The notes under the pieces were generated by a model that was given only the letters and a program-made list of their open reading frames with translations, did not search any database and had not been told where the DNA came from. A program made the position numbers and the translations under genes. DNA of 25,099 nt from Thermoguttaceae bacterium (GTDB lineage Bacteria; Planctomycetota; Planctomycetia; Pirellulales; Thermoguttaceae), in assembly GCA_028695865.1 (NCBI GenBank), contig JAQVID010000003.1, forward strand, positions 1-25,099, given 5' to 3'. This document shows positions 15,624 to 23,525 of this stretch, in pieces. Position 1 is the first letter of the stretch. Every line of letters begins with the position of its first letter.

Positions 15624-16775
15624 TCAGTATCCGCTTCCAGCCGCCTCGGCTTCTTCCTCGCTTTTGAGTTTCATCGGTCCCCAGGCGGTGGTTACCGTGC
15701 AGACCACTTCAACAACCAACATTCCCAAAATAAACAGATAATTGAAAAACGGTGACGGCTTATCGCTGTCATGGCGTCCAACCCGGCCCATCGTCATGTT
15801 CTCTGCCTTGACTTTAATGTACACGACCATTGCGATGGGCGACAGACAATTCACCGCAGAAATTTCGGGTTCTTCACCCGGGACAATCACACCGGCGTCC
15901 CAGAGCAAGCCGCCGTAAACGAATGCCCAAACACCGATACAAGCGATCAGGAAACCGTATGCCGACGAGAGAATACGCACCCGAATTCCGGCTCCTTTAA
16001 AGCATTCGAACACGATCATGCCAAGAACGCTGTAGACAACCATCACGCCAATAAAACTGATGTATATGATGGGGTTCATCGCTTCGAGTATTCCGGTTAG
16101 AATACCGACCGGCAGAGCGACTGCCAGTGGAATGACGAAACAAAGCCAGAGATTCGACGCGACGATCTTGTGAAGAATTTTCCAGACACCCAACGACGAA
16201 CTTCCTTCCTCCCAAAGCTGTTCTTCCCGGGTTTGGGGACGCGGCTGGGATGAATCAGCCATTGCCGAAGCGGCAGTCGCGCTGCGCTGCGTCTGTATGG
16301 GCGAAGGCTCCCAATGCAAAGGAGTATCCGATTCCGAAGGCGGAGCAGGAAAATCAAACTGGTTGTCCGACGCAAACGGCGAGGCCGCCTGCTGTTGCGG
16401 CTCAGGCATGGGAACAGGTCGAGTGACCGCTTGAGGTACAGGTGTGGCGACAGACGCTGCCTGACTTGCTGCTGGTCGCGCTCCTTGATTCCCGGGTACC
16501 GCTTGCGGCTTGGCAAGAGGAACGGTTCCTGATCCAGAGGGTAGACCTGTGGAAGTATTGGGGTTGCGAGAAGGCACGCCTGGTGTTTGCGCTGGTGCGG
16601 CCGTCTGGGGAAAAAGACCTCGAACCTTGGAAGCCAACGCCGCTTTTTGCATGCCTTGACGCCAAATAAAATCGGTCGGGAGTAACTTGCCGGAAGCTGC
16701 TTCCTGCTTGAGTTCAGCGTCAGAGAATGGGCCAAAACGCTCCTTGGTGTCCGCTTTCATATAATACCATTGCAT
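15624..16775 (-). CDS. GYF_2-domain protein with Pro/Gln-rich linker and four C-terminal membrane helices
   Basis: A 383-residue membrane protein. Residues 1-55 match the GYF_2 (DUF4339) pattern: WYYMKADTKERFGPFSDAEL, then GKLLPTDFIWRQGM. This small domain is common at the N-terminus of bacterial membrane proteins and is thought to bind proline-rich peptides. Residues about 56-195 form a Pro/Ala/Gln/Ser-rich disordered linker. Four hydrophobic segments follow at about 207-229, 233-258, 268-290 and 345-362, before an acidic tail. AAGGA sits 8 nt before the ATG, and a good promoter (TTGCAT-N17-TATAAT) lies about 50 nt upstream. The 66-residue membrane protein is 99 nt downstream. The membrane part resembles no transporter I can name; function is unknown. 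A GYF domain beside a proline-rich linker in one chain could self-associate (inference). Confidence 0.85.
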   Translation of the reverse strand: MQWYYMKADTKERFGPFSDAELKQEAASGKLLPTDFIWRQGMQKAALASKVRGLFPQTAAPAQTPGVPSRNPNTSTGLPSGSGTVPLAKPQAVPGNQGARPAASQAASVATPVPQAVTRPVPMPEPQQQAASPFASDNQFDFPAPPSESDTPLHWEPSPIQTQRSATAASAMADSSQPRPQTREEQLWEEGSSSLGVWKILHKIVASNLWLCFVIPLAVALPVGILTGILEAMNPIIYISFIGVMVVYSVLGMIVFECFKGAGIRVRILSSAYGFLIACIGVWAFVYGGLLWDAGVIVPGEEPEISAVNCLSPIAMVVYIKVKAENMTMGRVGRHDSDKPSPFFNYLFILGMLVVEVVCTVTTAWGPMKLKSEEEAEAAGSGY

Positions 16776-16826
16776 AGAACGATTCCTTGGGGTTTGAATA
16801 TGAACGGGAATAACAATAATTATCAG

Positions 16827-16855
16827 ATTATACTGAAGATATTTGTATCATGCAA
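16827..16855 (-). promoter_or_regulatory. Housekeeping-type promoter for the GYF_2-domain gene
   Basis: On the minus strand TTGCAT (16855-16850), a 17-nt spacer and TATAAT (16832-16827) give a near-consensus sigma-70-type promoter. Predicted start is near 16820, about 45 nt before the ATG at 16775. Confidence 0.7.
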
Positions 16856-17167
16856 TATTTCAATCAGAAAAAAGTATGTTTTTTTGAAAAAAAAAACAGG
16901 ATTGAACCCAACACGGAACATGGACCAGGTTGAACAGCTAAAAACAAGAAACGCGCAACGAAGGATTGATTGTTGCGCTAGAATATGTAATTTGTGCGGT
17001 AGTAGTGTCATGCGCGTTCATCTGGTGTTTTTTGCCTTTGTCGGTAAGGTTTCCGGTCGCGACAGTAAAATTTCTTTCGGAATGTCGCGGCTCAACGCTC
17101 TTTTTTAACTGTTTTCCCTTGTTTTAACCGCCGATTTTCCCAAAGAAGGGAAACTTTGAAAAAATAC

Positions 17168-17194
17168 TTGACGAAATTGAAGTTTTGTTATAAT
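17168..17194 (+). promoter_or_regulatory. Promoter candidate for the DUF2946-like gene
   Basis: TTGACG at 17168-17173 and TATAAT at 17189-17194 are close to consensus, though the 15-nt spacer is short. A hairpin (17136-17153) precedes it, and the segment CGAAATTGAAGTTTT resembles the core of the dispersed repeat. Predicted leader is about 125 nt. Confidence 0.55.
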
Positions 17195-17239
17195 CTAAAA
17201 GGGCAGGGGACTCTTACCGGGGTTCCAGAATGTTCGCCT

Positions 17240-17286
17240 TGACGACGTGAAATTTCCGGTTTTCCCCGGGGAAGGGGTAGTCGTCA
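17240..17286 (+). promoter_or_regulatory. Folded 5' leader of the DUF2946-like gene
   Basis: TGACGAC (17240-17246) pairs perfectly with GTCGTCA (17280-17286), enclosing GC-rich blocks (TTTCC, CCCCGGGG, AAGGGG) that can form inner stems. It lies between the candidate promoter and the ribosome binding site, the place expected of a cis-regulatory RNA. I do not recognise it as a known riboswitch class. Confidence 0.4.
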
Positions 17287-17326
17287 CAGAAAGAATATGG
17301 CCGTAGTGTAGCGCAGGAATCAAGCG

Positions 17327-17785
17327 ATGCGACGAGTTATTTCACTGATTTTAGTGGTTGTATTTGGCATACCTTCACTGTTTGGTGCGGGGCTTCATGC
17401 TCTGATGCCGCACGGTGGGGGCGACGCTTCGCATGTTCACTCCTTGTCGCATGGCTTGTGTCCCGGGACATTTCCCAAAAACGCCGGCGAATCTTTTTGC
17501 GATGTAACGCATAAGCACAACGAATTTTCTACCGAAAATGTACCGTGTTCCCAGCGTGATTCTGATGAATCCGGCATAAATTGGCAAAAGTGTCGTGGTT
17601 TTACCTGTCATGGCGACGATTGCGTTATCTGTCTTTTTTGCATGTCGTGTAAAACACCCATTGTTCTTGCGGCAAGTGGGGTAACTAATTTTTTTGTTGT
17701 CCGGCTGTCTGCTTCTCTCGAACTCTGGCTGGAACAGATTCGAATCTATACTCCTTGCGGACGTGGTCCGCCTCTTCTTGCTTGA
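17327..17785 (+). CDS. Cys/His-rich DUF2946-like membrane or exported protein
   Basis: A 152-residue protein. A hydrophobic N-terminus (residues 3-22) is a signal peptide or membrane anchor. Residues 24-108 are rich in possible metal ligands: H24, H29, H36, H38, H42, C45, C58, H62, H64, C74, C89, then the cluster C94-H95-x3-C99-x2-C102-x2-C105-x2-C108. A second hydrophobic stretch (about 111-127) and a C-terminal RGPP follow. The order hydrophobic start, His/Cys centre with CxxC, hydrophobic helix and R-x-PP ending is that of DUF2946 and related short proteins, often found near copper or other metal functions; this link is by resemblance only. AGGA lies 8 nt before the ATG. A terminator follows 47 nt after the stop. 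Metal identity and role are unknown. Confidence 0.75.
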   Translation: MRRVISLILVVVFGIPSLFGAGLHALMPHGGGDASHVHSLSHGLCPGTFPKNAGESFCDVTHKHNEFSTENVPCSQRDSDESGINWQKCRGFTCHGDDCVICLFCMSCKTPIVLAASGVTNFFVVRLSASLELWLEQIRIYTPCGRGPPLLA

Positions 17786-17831
17786 GTCTTTTGTTCCTGA
17801 TAGAAATTGTGTCCGCAAGAGACCCCAAAAA

Positions 17832-17866
17832 ACGCGATTGCGCCAGAATCTTTGCGTCGTTTTTTT
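17832..17866 (+). terminator. Intrinsic terminator after the DUF2946-like gene
   Basis: ACGCGATT pairs with AATC and GCGT across a 3-nt bulge, giving eight pairs around a 7-nt loop, followed two bases later by seven T. It separates this gene from the DUF1559 gene. Confidence 0.7.
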
Positions 17867-18109
17867 GGAAATGTGATTGTATTGATTTGCCAGACGGACT
17901 GAAAAGAACGAAAAAGGATGGAAGTTGAACAACTTCCCCTTGTCTTGAGTCGTTTGGTATCAACCTCAATCCCGCGGAATGCAATTGTATCTGTGCTGTT
18001 ATATTTCTTGTATCATTAAATATTATCAAGTATTATTAACATGAAATACCGTTTTGCTTGACTTTTCGTGTTGCACGGCCGCAGTCCCCTCCGTTGTTCG
18101 AACTTAAAC

Positions 18110-18184
18110 GGGAAGTTAAACGGGGAGTGTACCGGCAAGTGTTCCACCGAAATTTGAAGTATCGGCAGAATAAAATACTGAATC
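18110..18184 (+). repeat. Dispersed intergenic repeat, copy B, possible promoter of the DUF1559 gene
   Basis: The core at 18138-18176 contains ACCGAAA, TGAAGTATC and ATAAAAT in the same order and spacing as copy A. Upstream, CCGTT (18091) and AACGG (18119) with flanking C and G blocks can pair, so a hairpin again precedes the core. The AT-rich end is 28 nt before the DUF1559 ATG, a spacing that fits a -10 region with a short leader. Confidence 0.6.
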
Positions 18185-18203
18185 GAATTTGGAGTAGTTA
18201 ACC

Positions 18204-19148
18204 ATGCATAAAAAAGCTTTTACACTTGTCGAACTTTTGGTCGTCATTGCGATCATTGGCGTCTTGATCGGTCTTCTTCTTCCTGCCGTACAGCAGGCCC
18301 GGGAATCTGCCCGACGTATGCAATGTACGAATAACTTGAAACAGATCGGACTTGCGCTTCACAATTATCATGACGTGAACAACTCGTTTCCGGCCGCGTG
18401 GCGCGGTTATGAAGCCAATGGCTCGCCTTGCGTTTACGGAGACCCCGGTTGGGGGTGGGGCGCCGCTATTCTGCCGTATATGGAGCAGCAGAGTCTGCGG
18501 GATATCTGCCATTTGAATTTGTCTGTCGCCGACGCTTCCAATGAAGATGCTCGCAAGACCTGGATCTCATGTTATATTTGTCCAAGCGACCGTAAGGGCG
18601 AACGAACGTTTATCCTTGCGGATTCGAAACTCCTGGAGCACGAGGATGAAGACGATCACGAGCATATTGAAGAAGACCACGAACATCATACGGACGAAAA
18701 CGCCGTTTTTGCAACGTCCAATTACGTTTGCAGTCTTGGCACAACAGACGTGCACGACGCGGAATCGTTTGGCCATGCCGGTACGCTGGCCGGTAAAGAG
18801 TTTAAGAGTAACGGCGCGTTTTACCATAACAGTCGTTTGGGAATGGACGCGTTTCTCGACGGCTTGAGCAACACGATTTTCGTCGGAGAACGCGCGGTCG
18901 AAAAGGTTCATTATTCGACCTGGGTTGGGATGCCGGCAGGCGACGGCTGTATTCCGGCGATTGTTTGCGGAACGACACACAACGGGTTCAATAACAGCGG
19001 CGAGCACCACAGTTATTCCAGTTGGCACCCGAATGGCTCCAACTTTCTTTTGGGCGATGGCAGTGTGCGTTTTATCCCCGCAACGATTCAGACAGAGACA
19101 ATACAAGCCCTCTCCACTCGGGAAGGGGGCGAAGCCAATTCGCTGTAA
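18204..19148 (+). CDS. DUF1559 protein with prepilin-type N-terminus and a His/Asp/Glu-rich insertion
   Basis: A 314-residue protein of the DUF1559 family, which is greatly expanded in planctomycetes. The start KKAFTLVELLVVIAIIGVLI is a type IV pilin-like leader, with processing expected between A5 and F6 and E10 at the +5 place. The family tail motif H-x9-DG is present (WHPNGSNFLLGDG), as is ICPSD in the middle. The family is thought to give pseudopilin-like or surface proteins; exact role is unknown. Residues 145-165 are an unusual run with six His and about thirteen Asp/Glu, likely a flexible metal-binding loop (inference). GGAG lies 9 nt before the ATG. It follows the Cys/His-rich DUF2946-like gene but has its own candidate promoter and is separated from it by a terminator. 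It converges on the M16 gene 30 nt downstream. Confidence 0.92.
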   Translation: MHKKAFTLVELLVVIAIIGVLIGLLLPAVQQARESARRMQCTNNLKQIGLALHNYHDVNNSFPAAWRGYEANGSPCVYGDPGWGWGAAILPYMEQQSLRDICHLNLSVADASNEDARKTWISCYICPSDRKGERTFILADSKLLEHEDEDDHEHIEEDHEHHTDENAVFATSNYVCSLGTTDVHDAESFGHAGTLAGKEFKSNGAFYHNSRLGMDAFLDGLSNTIFVGERAVEKVHYSTWVGMPAGDGCIPAIVCGTTHNGFNNSGEHHSYSSWHPNGSNFLLGDGSVRFIPATIQTETIQALSTREGGEANSL

Positions 19149-19178
19149 GTGTCGATCCGGCAATTCCCGGACAATCTG

Positions 19179-22100
19179 TCACCGCGTTGCTTTTTCATCC
19201 GGCGAAGTGGTGACAATGACTTTCTGTCTGATAAATCGTCGCGCGGCCGCGATAACGTCGTCAAGGGTAACATCCTGAATGCGCTGATTGAATGATAAAT
19301 CGTTGGCAAAGCCGAGCCCGTAAAGTTCATCAAGTGAGCATTGCATTGCTTTTTGCGACAGTGTTGTGTGCTCAATGGCGTGATAGGCCATAATGCGTTT
19401 TTTGGCCGCTTGCAGTTCATCGTCGGTCAGTTTTCCCTGCTGGACGTCGGCGAACTGTCGGTCAATCGTTTCGAGTACATTTTGGATTCGCTCCGGCGCC
19501 GTTTCGAACGTGGCCAACATGTACCCTGGTACCGGGCCAAGGACCTGTTCGATAAAGAAGCAATAGACAAGTTTCTGCTGCCGGAGTTCGTTAAAGAGCT
19601 TGCCATCGGGATAGCCGTAACCGCCGAGTAACGTTTGAAGTACGGTCAGCGTCGCGATTTCTTTTTGCGAATGGACACTGACTGTTGGCCAGGCGACGAT
19701 CCCCAGTGCGACCGAACGCTGTGTTTTTTTGTGTTCGCTGATCGACTGAATCAGTTCGTTTGTTCGCTCAAAGGAAATGGAAGGGGCCTTGCCGGTAAAT
19801 TGCTTCAGTTGTAAAAGAGAGTTGAGTTCGGTCGCGACTTTTGTCGTGTCGAAATCGCCAAATATGCTCACAACCATATTATCCGGATGGAAATACTTCT
19901 GGTGGAATTGACGCAGGCTGTCAAGTTTAAGATTCTTGACCGATTCCGTTGTGCCATTGACGAGCAAATGATATGACGTCGCGTTGGGAAGCGATTGGCA
20001 GAACAGGTCCGCAATTTCGAGCATGGGATTACCACTTCGCGATTCAATCCGGTCGAGTACCGTTCTTTGAGCTTTCTGAAAAGCGTCTTCAGAAAGAAGC
20101 GGATTGAAAAAAGCGTCGAACATGACGGCCAGCGCCTCATTCAAATCGTCTTTCAGTACGGTCGCTTCCGCGCGAATGGTATTGTGTCCTGCCGAAAAGA
20201 CCAGGTGAGAACCAATGGAATCGAAATAATTCGCAACCTCGGCTTGAGAATATTTTTGGCTCCCTTTATCGAGCATTTCGGCAAGCACGGCACTGGAACC
20301 GGCCGTCGCGTCCGTCTCAACCAGAGATCCCGCAAGCAGCGAAAATTGTATGTTCACCATCGGAACTCCATTTGACATTTTCGTCAAAAGCCGCAATTTG
20401 CTTCCCGGAAACGCAACCGCCTGAACGTCCTGGTCGATTCGTCCCTTTTCATTTTCAATTTGACGCGGAAGCATACCGGATGGGGTTACAAGTACCTTCG
20501 ATAGCGATTCCGGTGTAATATGTTTTTTGGCAACCCGGCGAATATCCTCAATGGATACTTGCTGAATTCCTGCCAGATACACGTCCCGATAATTGGGGTC
20601 GCCTGTCGCGATGTAATTGAGTGCAAGCATGTCGGCGACGTTTTGGCCCGATTCTTCAACGAAGACAAATGCCGCTTGCGTTTGCTTTCGCGCACGATTG
20701 AGTTCGGCACTGGTAACGGGGAATTCGCGCAACCGATAGAGTTCGTCGAGTACTTCGGTTTGAAGTTTTTCGAGATTTTCCGGTGTCACTTCAGCGGAAA
20801 CGACAAAGCGTCCGGCGATACTCTGCTGTGTATCGTGCGAGGCATGAATATCAATCGCCAACTGCGACTTGTGCTTTAAACGTTCAACGAGTCGCGAAGT
20901 TTTTCCTTCGGAAAGTACTGTCGCGAGCACGTCCAGAGCGTAAGCGTCGGGATCGTTAACCGTCGTACCGGGCCAGGCGAACACCGTTAAACACGTTTTG
21001 CCCGGCATTTCACGCAGGGCAAGTCGGGGAGAGACCTGTATTGGTTCCGTGGGAGCGGCTTGCAGATATTCAGGGCCCCGCGGTATCGCCTTCCAGGCTC
21101 GTGTAATTTCTGTCAGAACATTACTGGTGGAAACATCACCGACCACAACGACAATCTGGTTGTTGGGAACATATCGGGTCGCGTAAAATTCTTTAACGTT
21201 TTCGAAGGTCAGTGAATTGAACAGATCGGGATAACCGTCAATCGGATAGCGACATGGGTGCACGCTATACGCGATGTGCATGAGCAGATCGTCGGCGACT
21301 TGTTCACGATTATTGAGGCCGTCGAGATTCTCCTGTCGTATGACGGATTTTTCGGAATCGAAACGGCTTTTATCGAATACGGCGTTGTTGACAAGATCGG
21401 CTAAAAGGCCAATGGCCTCAGTCGTGTCGGAAGCGGAACAATCAATATAATACGACGTCAATTCGCGAGAGGTCCAGGCGTTGTGCGCTCCACCCAATCG
21501 GTTGATGGTCGCGGCGACCTCGTTTTGGTTACGCTGTCGCGTTGCTCCCTGGGCAACAAGATGTTCAACCAAATGACTGACGCCGCTCCCGGACAATGTT
21601 CCCTCATTCATGCTCCCGGTATTGCGAATGTAAACGCGAACGGTCGCCAGTTCCGTTTTGGGACGTTCCTGAACGATGACGGCAAGACCATTTGAAAATT
21701 CAAAAAGTTGCGTGTTTCGCGGAAAGGAAACCTGCCGTATTATTTTAAAAGGATTCCCGTCAACCTTGCCTTGTGAACCGGTATCCGTCGGAACGAATGC
21801 GGAAGACGCTTGAGGCAATGGCTGTACGTTCTCCTGAGGCCTGCTTTGAGGAACAGAACTTGAAGCCGGCAGAGCCGAAACACCTACCGGCGCCGGCTGC
21901 GCTTGAATTCGAATCGTTGCGTCAGAAGGAGCCGCTTTTGGCTGGTTGCCCGTTCCCTGCTGCGGCTGTCCATACGACGACGAAGGAGTCGCCGACTGAT
22001 AGACAGTTGTACCTTGAGCCGCCTGCTGACTTAATCGCACGGGAGGACCATGGCGAACTTCGATCGCCGCACTCTTTTGCGAGGCTTGCGGGTCCGGCCG

Positions 22101-22187
22101 GGAGTCGTCTCCCGGGAGCCGGCAAGTCGCGACAAAACACAAAACAACAAAGAAAACAACGCCAGGTGCCCAGCGGGAAACGTGCAT
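19179..22187 (-). CDS. Two-domain M16 family zinc metallopeptidase, exported, with long linker
   Basis: A 1002-residue protein of the pitrilysin/insulinase (M16) family, periplasmic or surface peptidases. Residues 1-25 look like a signal peptide (FFVVLCFVA), and CRLPGDD could mark cleavage or a lipidation-like site. Residues about 28-140 are a Pro/Gln/Ser-rich linker not usual in M16 enzymes. The first catalytic half carries the inverted zinc motif HLVEH (H205, E208, H209) and E286, 77 residues later, which fits the third ligand. The second half (from about 610) has the M16 fold pattern (PMVNIQFSLLAGS) but AVLAEML in place of the zinc motif, as in inactive partner halves. AGGA is 8 nt before the ATG. 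The gene begins 14 nt after the dehydrogenase stop, suggesting one transcript. Substrate is unknown. Confidence 0.93.
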   Translation of the reverse strand: MHVSRWAPGVVFFVVLCFVATCRLPGDDSRPDPQASQKSAAIEVRHGPPVRLSQQAAQGTTVYQSATPSSSYGQPQQGTGNQPKAAPSDATIRIQAQPAPVGVSALPASSSVPQSRPQENVQPLPQASSAFVPTDTGSQGKVDGNPFKIIRQVSFPRNTQLFEFSNGLAVIVQERPKTELATVRVYIRNTGSMNEGTLSGSGVSHLVEHLVAQGATRQRNQNEVAATINRLGGAHNAWTSRELTSYYIDCSASDTTEAIGLLADLVNNAVFDKSRFDSEKSVIRQENLDGLNNREQVADDLLMHIAYSVHPCRYPIDGYPDLFNSLTFENVKEFYATRYVPNNQIVVVVGDVSTSNVLTEITRAWKAIPRGPEYLQAAPTEPIQVSPRLALREMPGKTCLTVFAWPGTTVNDPDAYALDVLATVLSEGKTSRLVERLKHKSQLAIDIHASHDTQQSIAGRFVVSAEVTPENLEKLQTEVLDELYRLREFPVTSAELNRARKQTQAAFVFVEESGQNVADMLALNYIATGDPNYRDVYLAGIQQVSIEDIRRVAKKHITPESLSKVLVTPSGMLPRQIENEKGRIDQDVQAVAFPGSKLRLLTKMSNGVPMVNIQFSLLAGSLVETDATAGSSAVLAEMLDKGSQKYSQAEVANYFDSIGSHLVFSAGHNTIRAEATVLKDDLNEALAVMFDAFFNPLLSEDAFQKAQRTVLDRIESRSGNPMLEIADLFCQSLPNATSYHLLVNGTTESVKNLKLDSLRQFHQKYFHPDNMVVSIFGDFDTTKVATELNSLLQLKQFTGKAPSISFERTNELIQSISEHKKTQRSVALGIVAWPTVSVHSQKEIATLTVLQTLLGGYGYPDGKLFNELRQQKLVYCFFIEQVLGPVPGYMLATFETAPERIQNVLETIDRQFADVQQGKLTDDELQAAKKRIMAYHAIEHTTLSQKAMQCSLDELYGLGFANDLSFNQRIQDVTLDDVIAAARRFIRQKVIVTTSPDEKATR

Positions 22188-22201
22188 ATTACGATTCCTG
22201 T

Positions 22202-23413
22202 TTATTCAAGAGGGGACAATGATTGACGATAAATCGACGAGACGACTTCCCTGGTTGCTTTGGTCGGAGCAACCGAAAGGAGTACACCAAGCGACGGCGT
22301 ATCGAATACAAGTTCGGTTAATTCGTTAATATCGTTTTCGGTGAATCCTTCATCCTTCAATTTGGGAGTTGCCCCCAAACCAAAGAGCCAGTCTTCGACC
22401 GCTTTGGCTGCCTTGAGCGCGTCGTCAGGATTATTCGTCAAACTGGAATCAATTGGGGCGAGAATATCGGCTAAAACATCTGCCCGGGCCGCGTATATAT
22501 TATTGATGACCGCAGGTAAAAGAATCGAAAGTCCCAAGCCGTGAGTAACGGACGGATTGATTCCGGAAAGCGGATGTTCCAGCGCGTGCGTGTAGTGCAA
22601 AAAACCGTTGTCAAACGAAACACCACCCAAAAGCGCGGCATAAGCCAGGTGATAACGCGCGATTCGGTCTTTCGGATCGGTCATGGCTTTTGGCAAAAAT
22701 TGCGCGACGAGCGAAACAACTTCCCGAGCAAGCGTAATGGCAAGCGGATTGGTGATCGTACTGGTCGCTGCCTCAATCACGTGGTTGACCGCGTCAATAC
22801 TCGTATAAAGTATCTGCTTTGGAGGAAGCGACATCATGAGTTCAGGATCGTCAATCGACCAGGTTGGATACAGACATTCGTAAGCAATGGCCGGTTTGTA
22901 TTTTTTAGATACAATGGAAGCAACGGCGACGCGATTGACTTCGGTTCCTGTTCCATGGGTCAGATTGACAGCGATAATCGGAACCGCTTTGGCCGGAGCG
23001 AACTTCCATTCGTAAAGAGCCTCCGCGTTTTGATCAGGATTTTCAAGCAGAATCGCGACACTCTTGGCCGTATCAATTGGACTGCCTCCACCGATTCCAA
23101 TGACGGCACCGGCTCCAAATTCACGGGCCTGACTCGTTGCCTTGTCGATGGTGTCTGTGTCCGGATTGGGTGAGACCTTGTCGAACAATGTGTAGTCGAT
23201 ACCGTTTTCGCGAAGCCCTTTTTCTATTGGTCCCCAGGCGCCGGAGACCTTGTACGCCGAGGGCGACGAAACCACGATCACTCGATCAATTCCTTTGGTT
23301 TTCAGGTCTTTGGCTATATCGGAGATTTTTTGAATTGCCCCGAAACCGAAATAAACAAGCGAACGACAGCGTAATTCGGAAACACCGTCAATATTCATGA
23401 ATTTCTCAAACAT
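22202..23413 (-). CDS. Iron-containing alcohol dehydrogenase (group III)
   Basis: A 403-residue cytosolic NAD(P)-dependent dehydrogenase of the iron-type family, which interconverts alcohols and aldehydes or ketones in fermentative or polyol pathways. The nucleotide-binding motif GGGSPIDTAK is at 108-117. Expected metal ligands are D207 and H211 in SIDAVNHVIEA, H276 in THALEHPL and H291 in THGLG. THGTGTEVNR near 152-161 is the usual substrate and cofactor region. Length is normal. AGGA lies 7 nt before the ATG. The M16 peptidase gene follows 14 nt downstream, an unusual partner with no obvious metabolic link. Copy C of the dispersed repeat lies about 115-190 nt upstream. The alcohol used cannot be told from sequence. 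Confidence 0.93.
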   Translation of the reverse strand: MFEKFMNIDGVSELRCRSLVYFGFGAIQKISDIAKDLKTKGIDRVIVVSSPSAYKVSGAWGPIEKGLRENGIDYTLFDKVSPNPDTDTIDKATSQAREFGAGAVIGIGGGSPIDTAKSVAILLENPDQNAEALYEWKFAPAKAVPIIAVNLTHGTGTEVNRVAVASIVSKKYKPAIAYECLYPTWSIDDPELMMSLPPKQILYTSIDAVNHVIEAATSTITNPLAITLAREVVSLVAQFLPKAMTDPKDRIARYHLAYAALLGGVSFDNGFLHYTHALEHPLSGINPSVTHGLGLSILLPAVINNIYAARADVLADILAPIDSSLTNNPDDALKAAKAVEDWLFGLGATPKLKDEGFTENDINELTELVFDTPSLGVLLSVAPTKATREVVSSIYRQSLSPLE

Positions 23414-23525
23414 TTTTTTGTCCTTTCTCTATTTGAATGTCATGCCAGATGAAGTATTCTGTAATTTGAGCACCTCCCGTTTTTCGAAAACATCCCGATT
23501 GTACGCGAGTTGTCGCGCTTGCGGT

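Larger units (their letters stand above)
16776..17326. other. Intergenic region between the GYF_2 gene and the DUF2946-like gene
   Basis: A 551-nt spacer between divergent genes. It holds the GYF_2 gene promoter (16827-16855), an A-rich tract near 16882-16901, two perfect 7-bp inverted repeats (GCGCAAC at 16953-16978; CGCGACA at 17058-17089), a T-run at 17101-17106, the hairpin TTTCCC-AAAGAA-GGGAAA at 17136-17153, the promoter at 17168-17194 and a structured leader. No protein gene is supported. The 16950-17106 part could encode a small structured RNA, but it matches none that I know. Confidence 0.5.
17786..18203. other. Intergenic region before the DUF1559 gene
   Basis: A 418-nt spacer. It holds the terminator of the upstream gene (17832-17866), an AT-rich stretch at 17990-18040, a core-like segment with ATGAAATACCG at 18040-18050, repeat copy B at 18110-18184, and the ribosome binding site of the DUF1559 gene. 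No protein or known RNA gene was seen. Confidence 0.6.

Noticed and set aside
16900..16945. Resemblance to the SRP (4.5S) RNA loop, from GGACCAGGTTGAACAGC
   Set aside because: The invariant GGAAG and AGCAGCC parts of the SRP loop are missing and no long flanking helix is present.
18198..18512. Open frame on the minus strand over the start of the DUF1559 gene
   Set aside because: It is antisense to the strongly conserved prepilin-like N-terminus and has no start signals.
19156..19171. Hairpin TCCGG-CAATTC-CCGGA between the convergent DUF1559 and M16 genes
   Set aside because: Only five pairs and no T-run on either strand, so it is not supported as a terminator.
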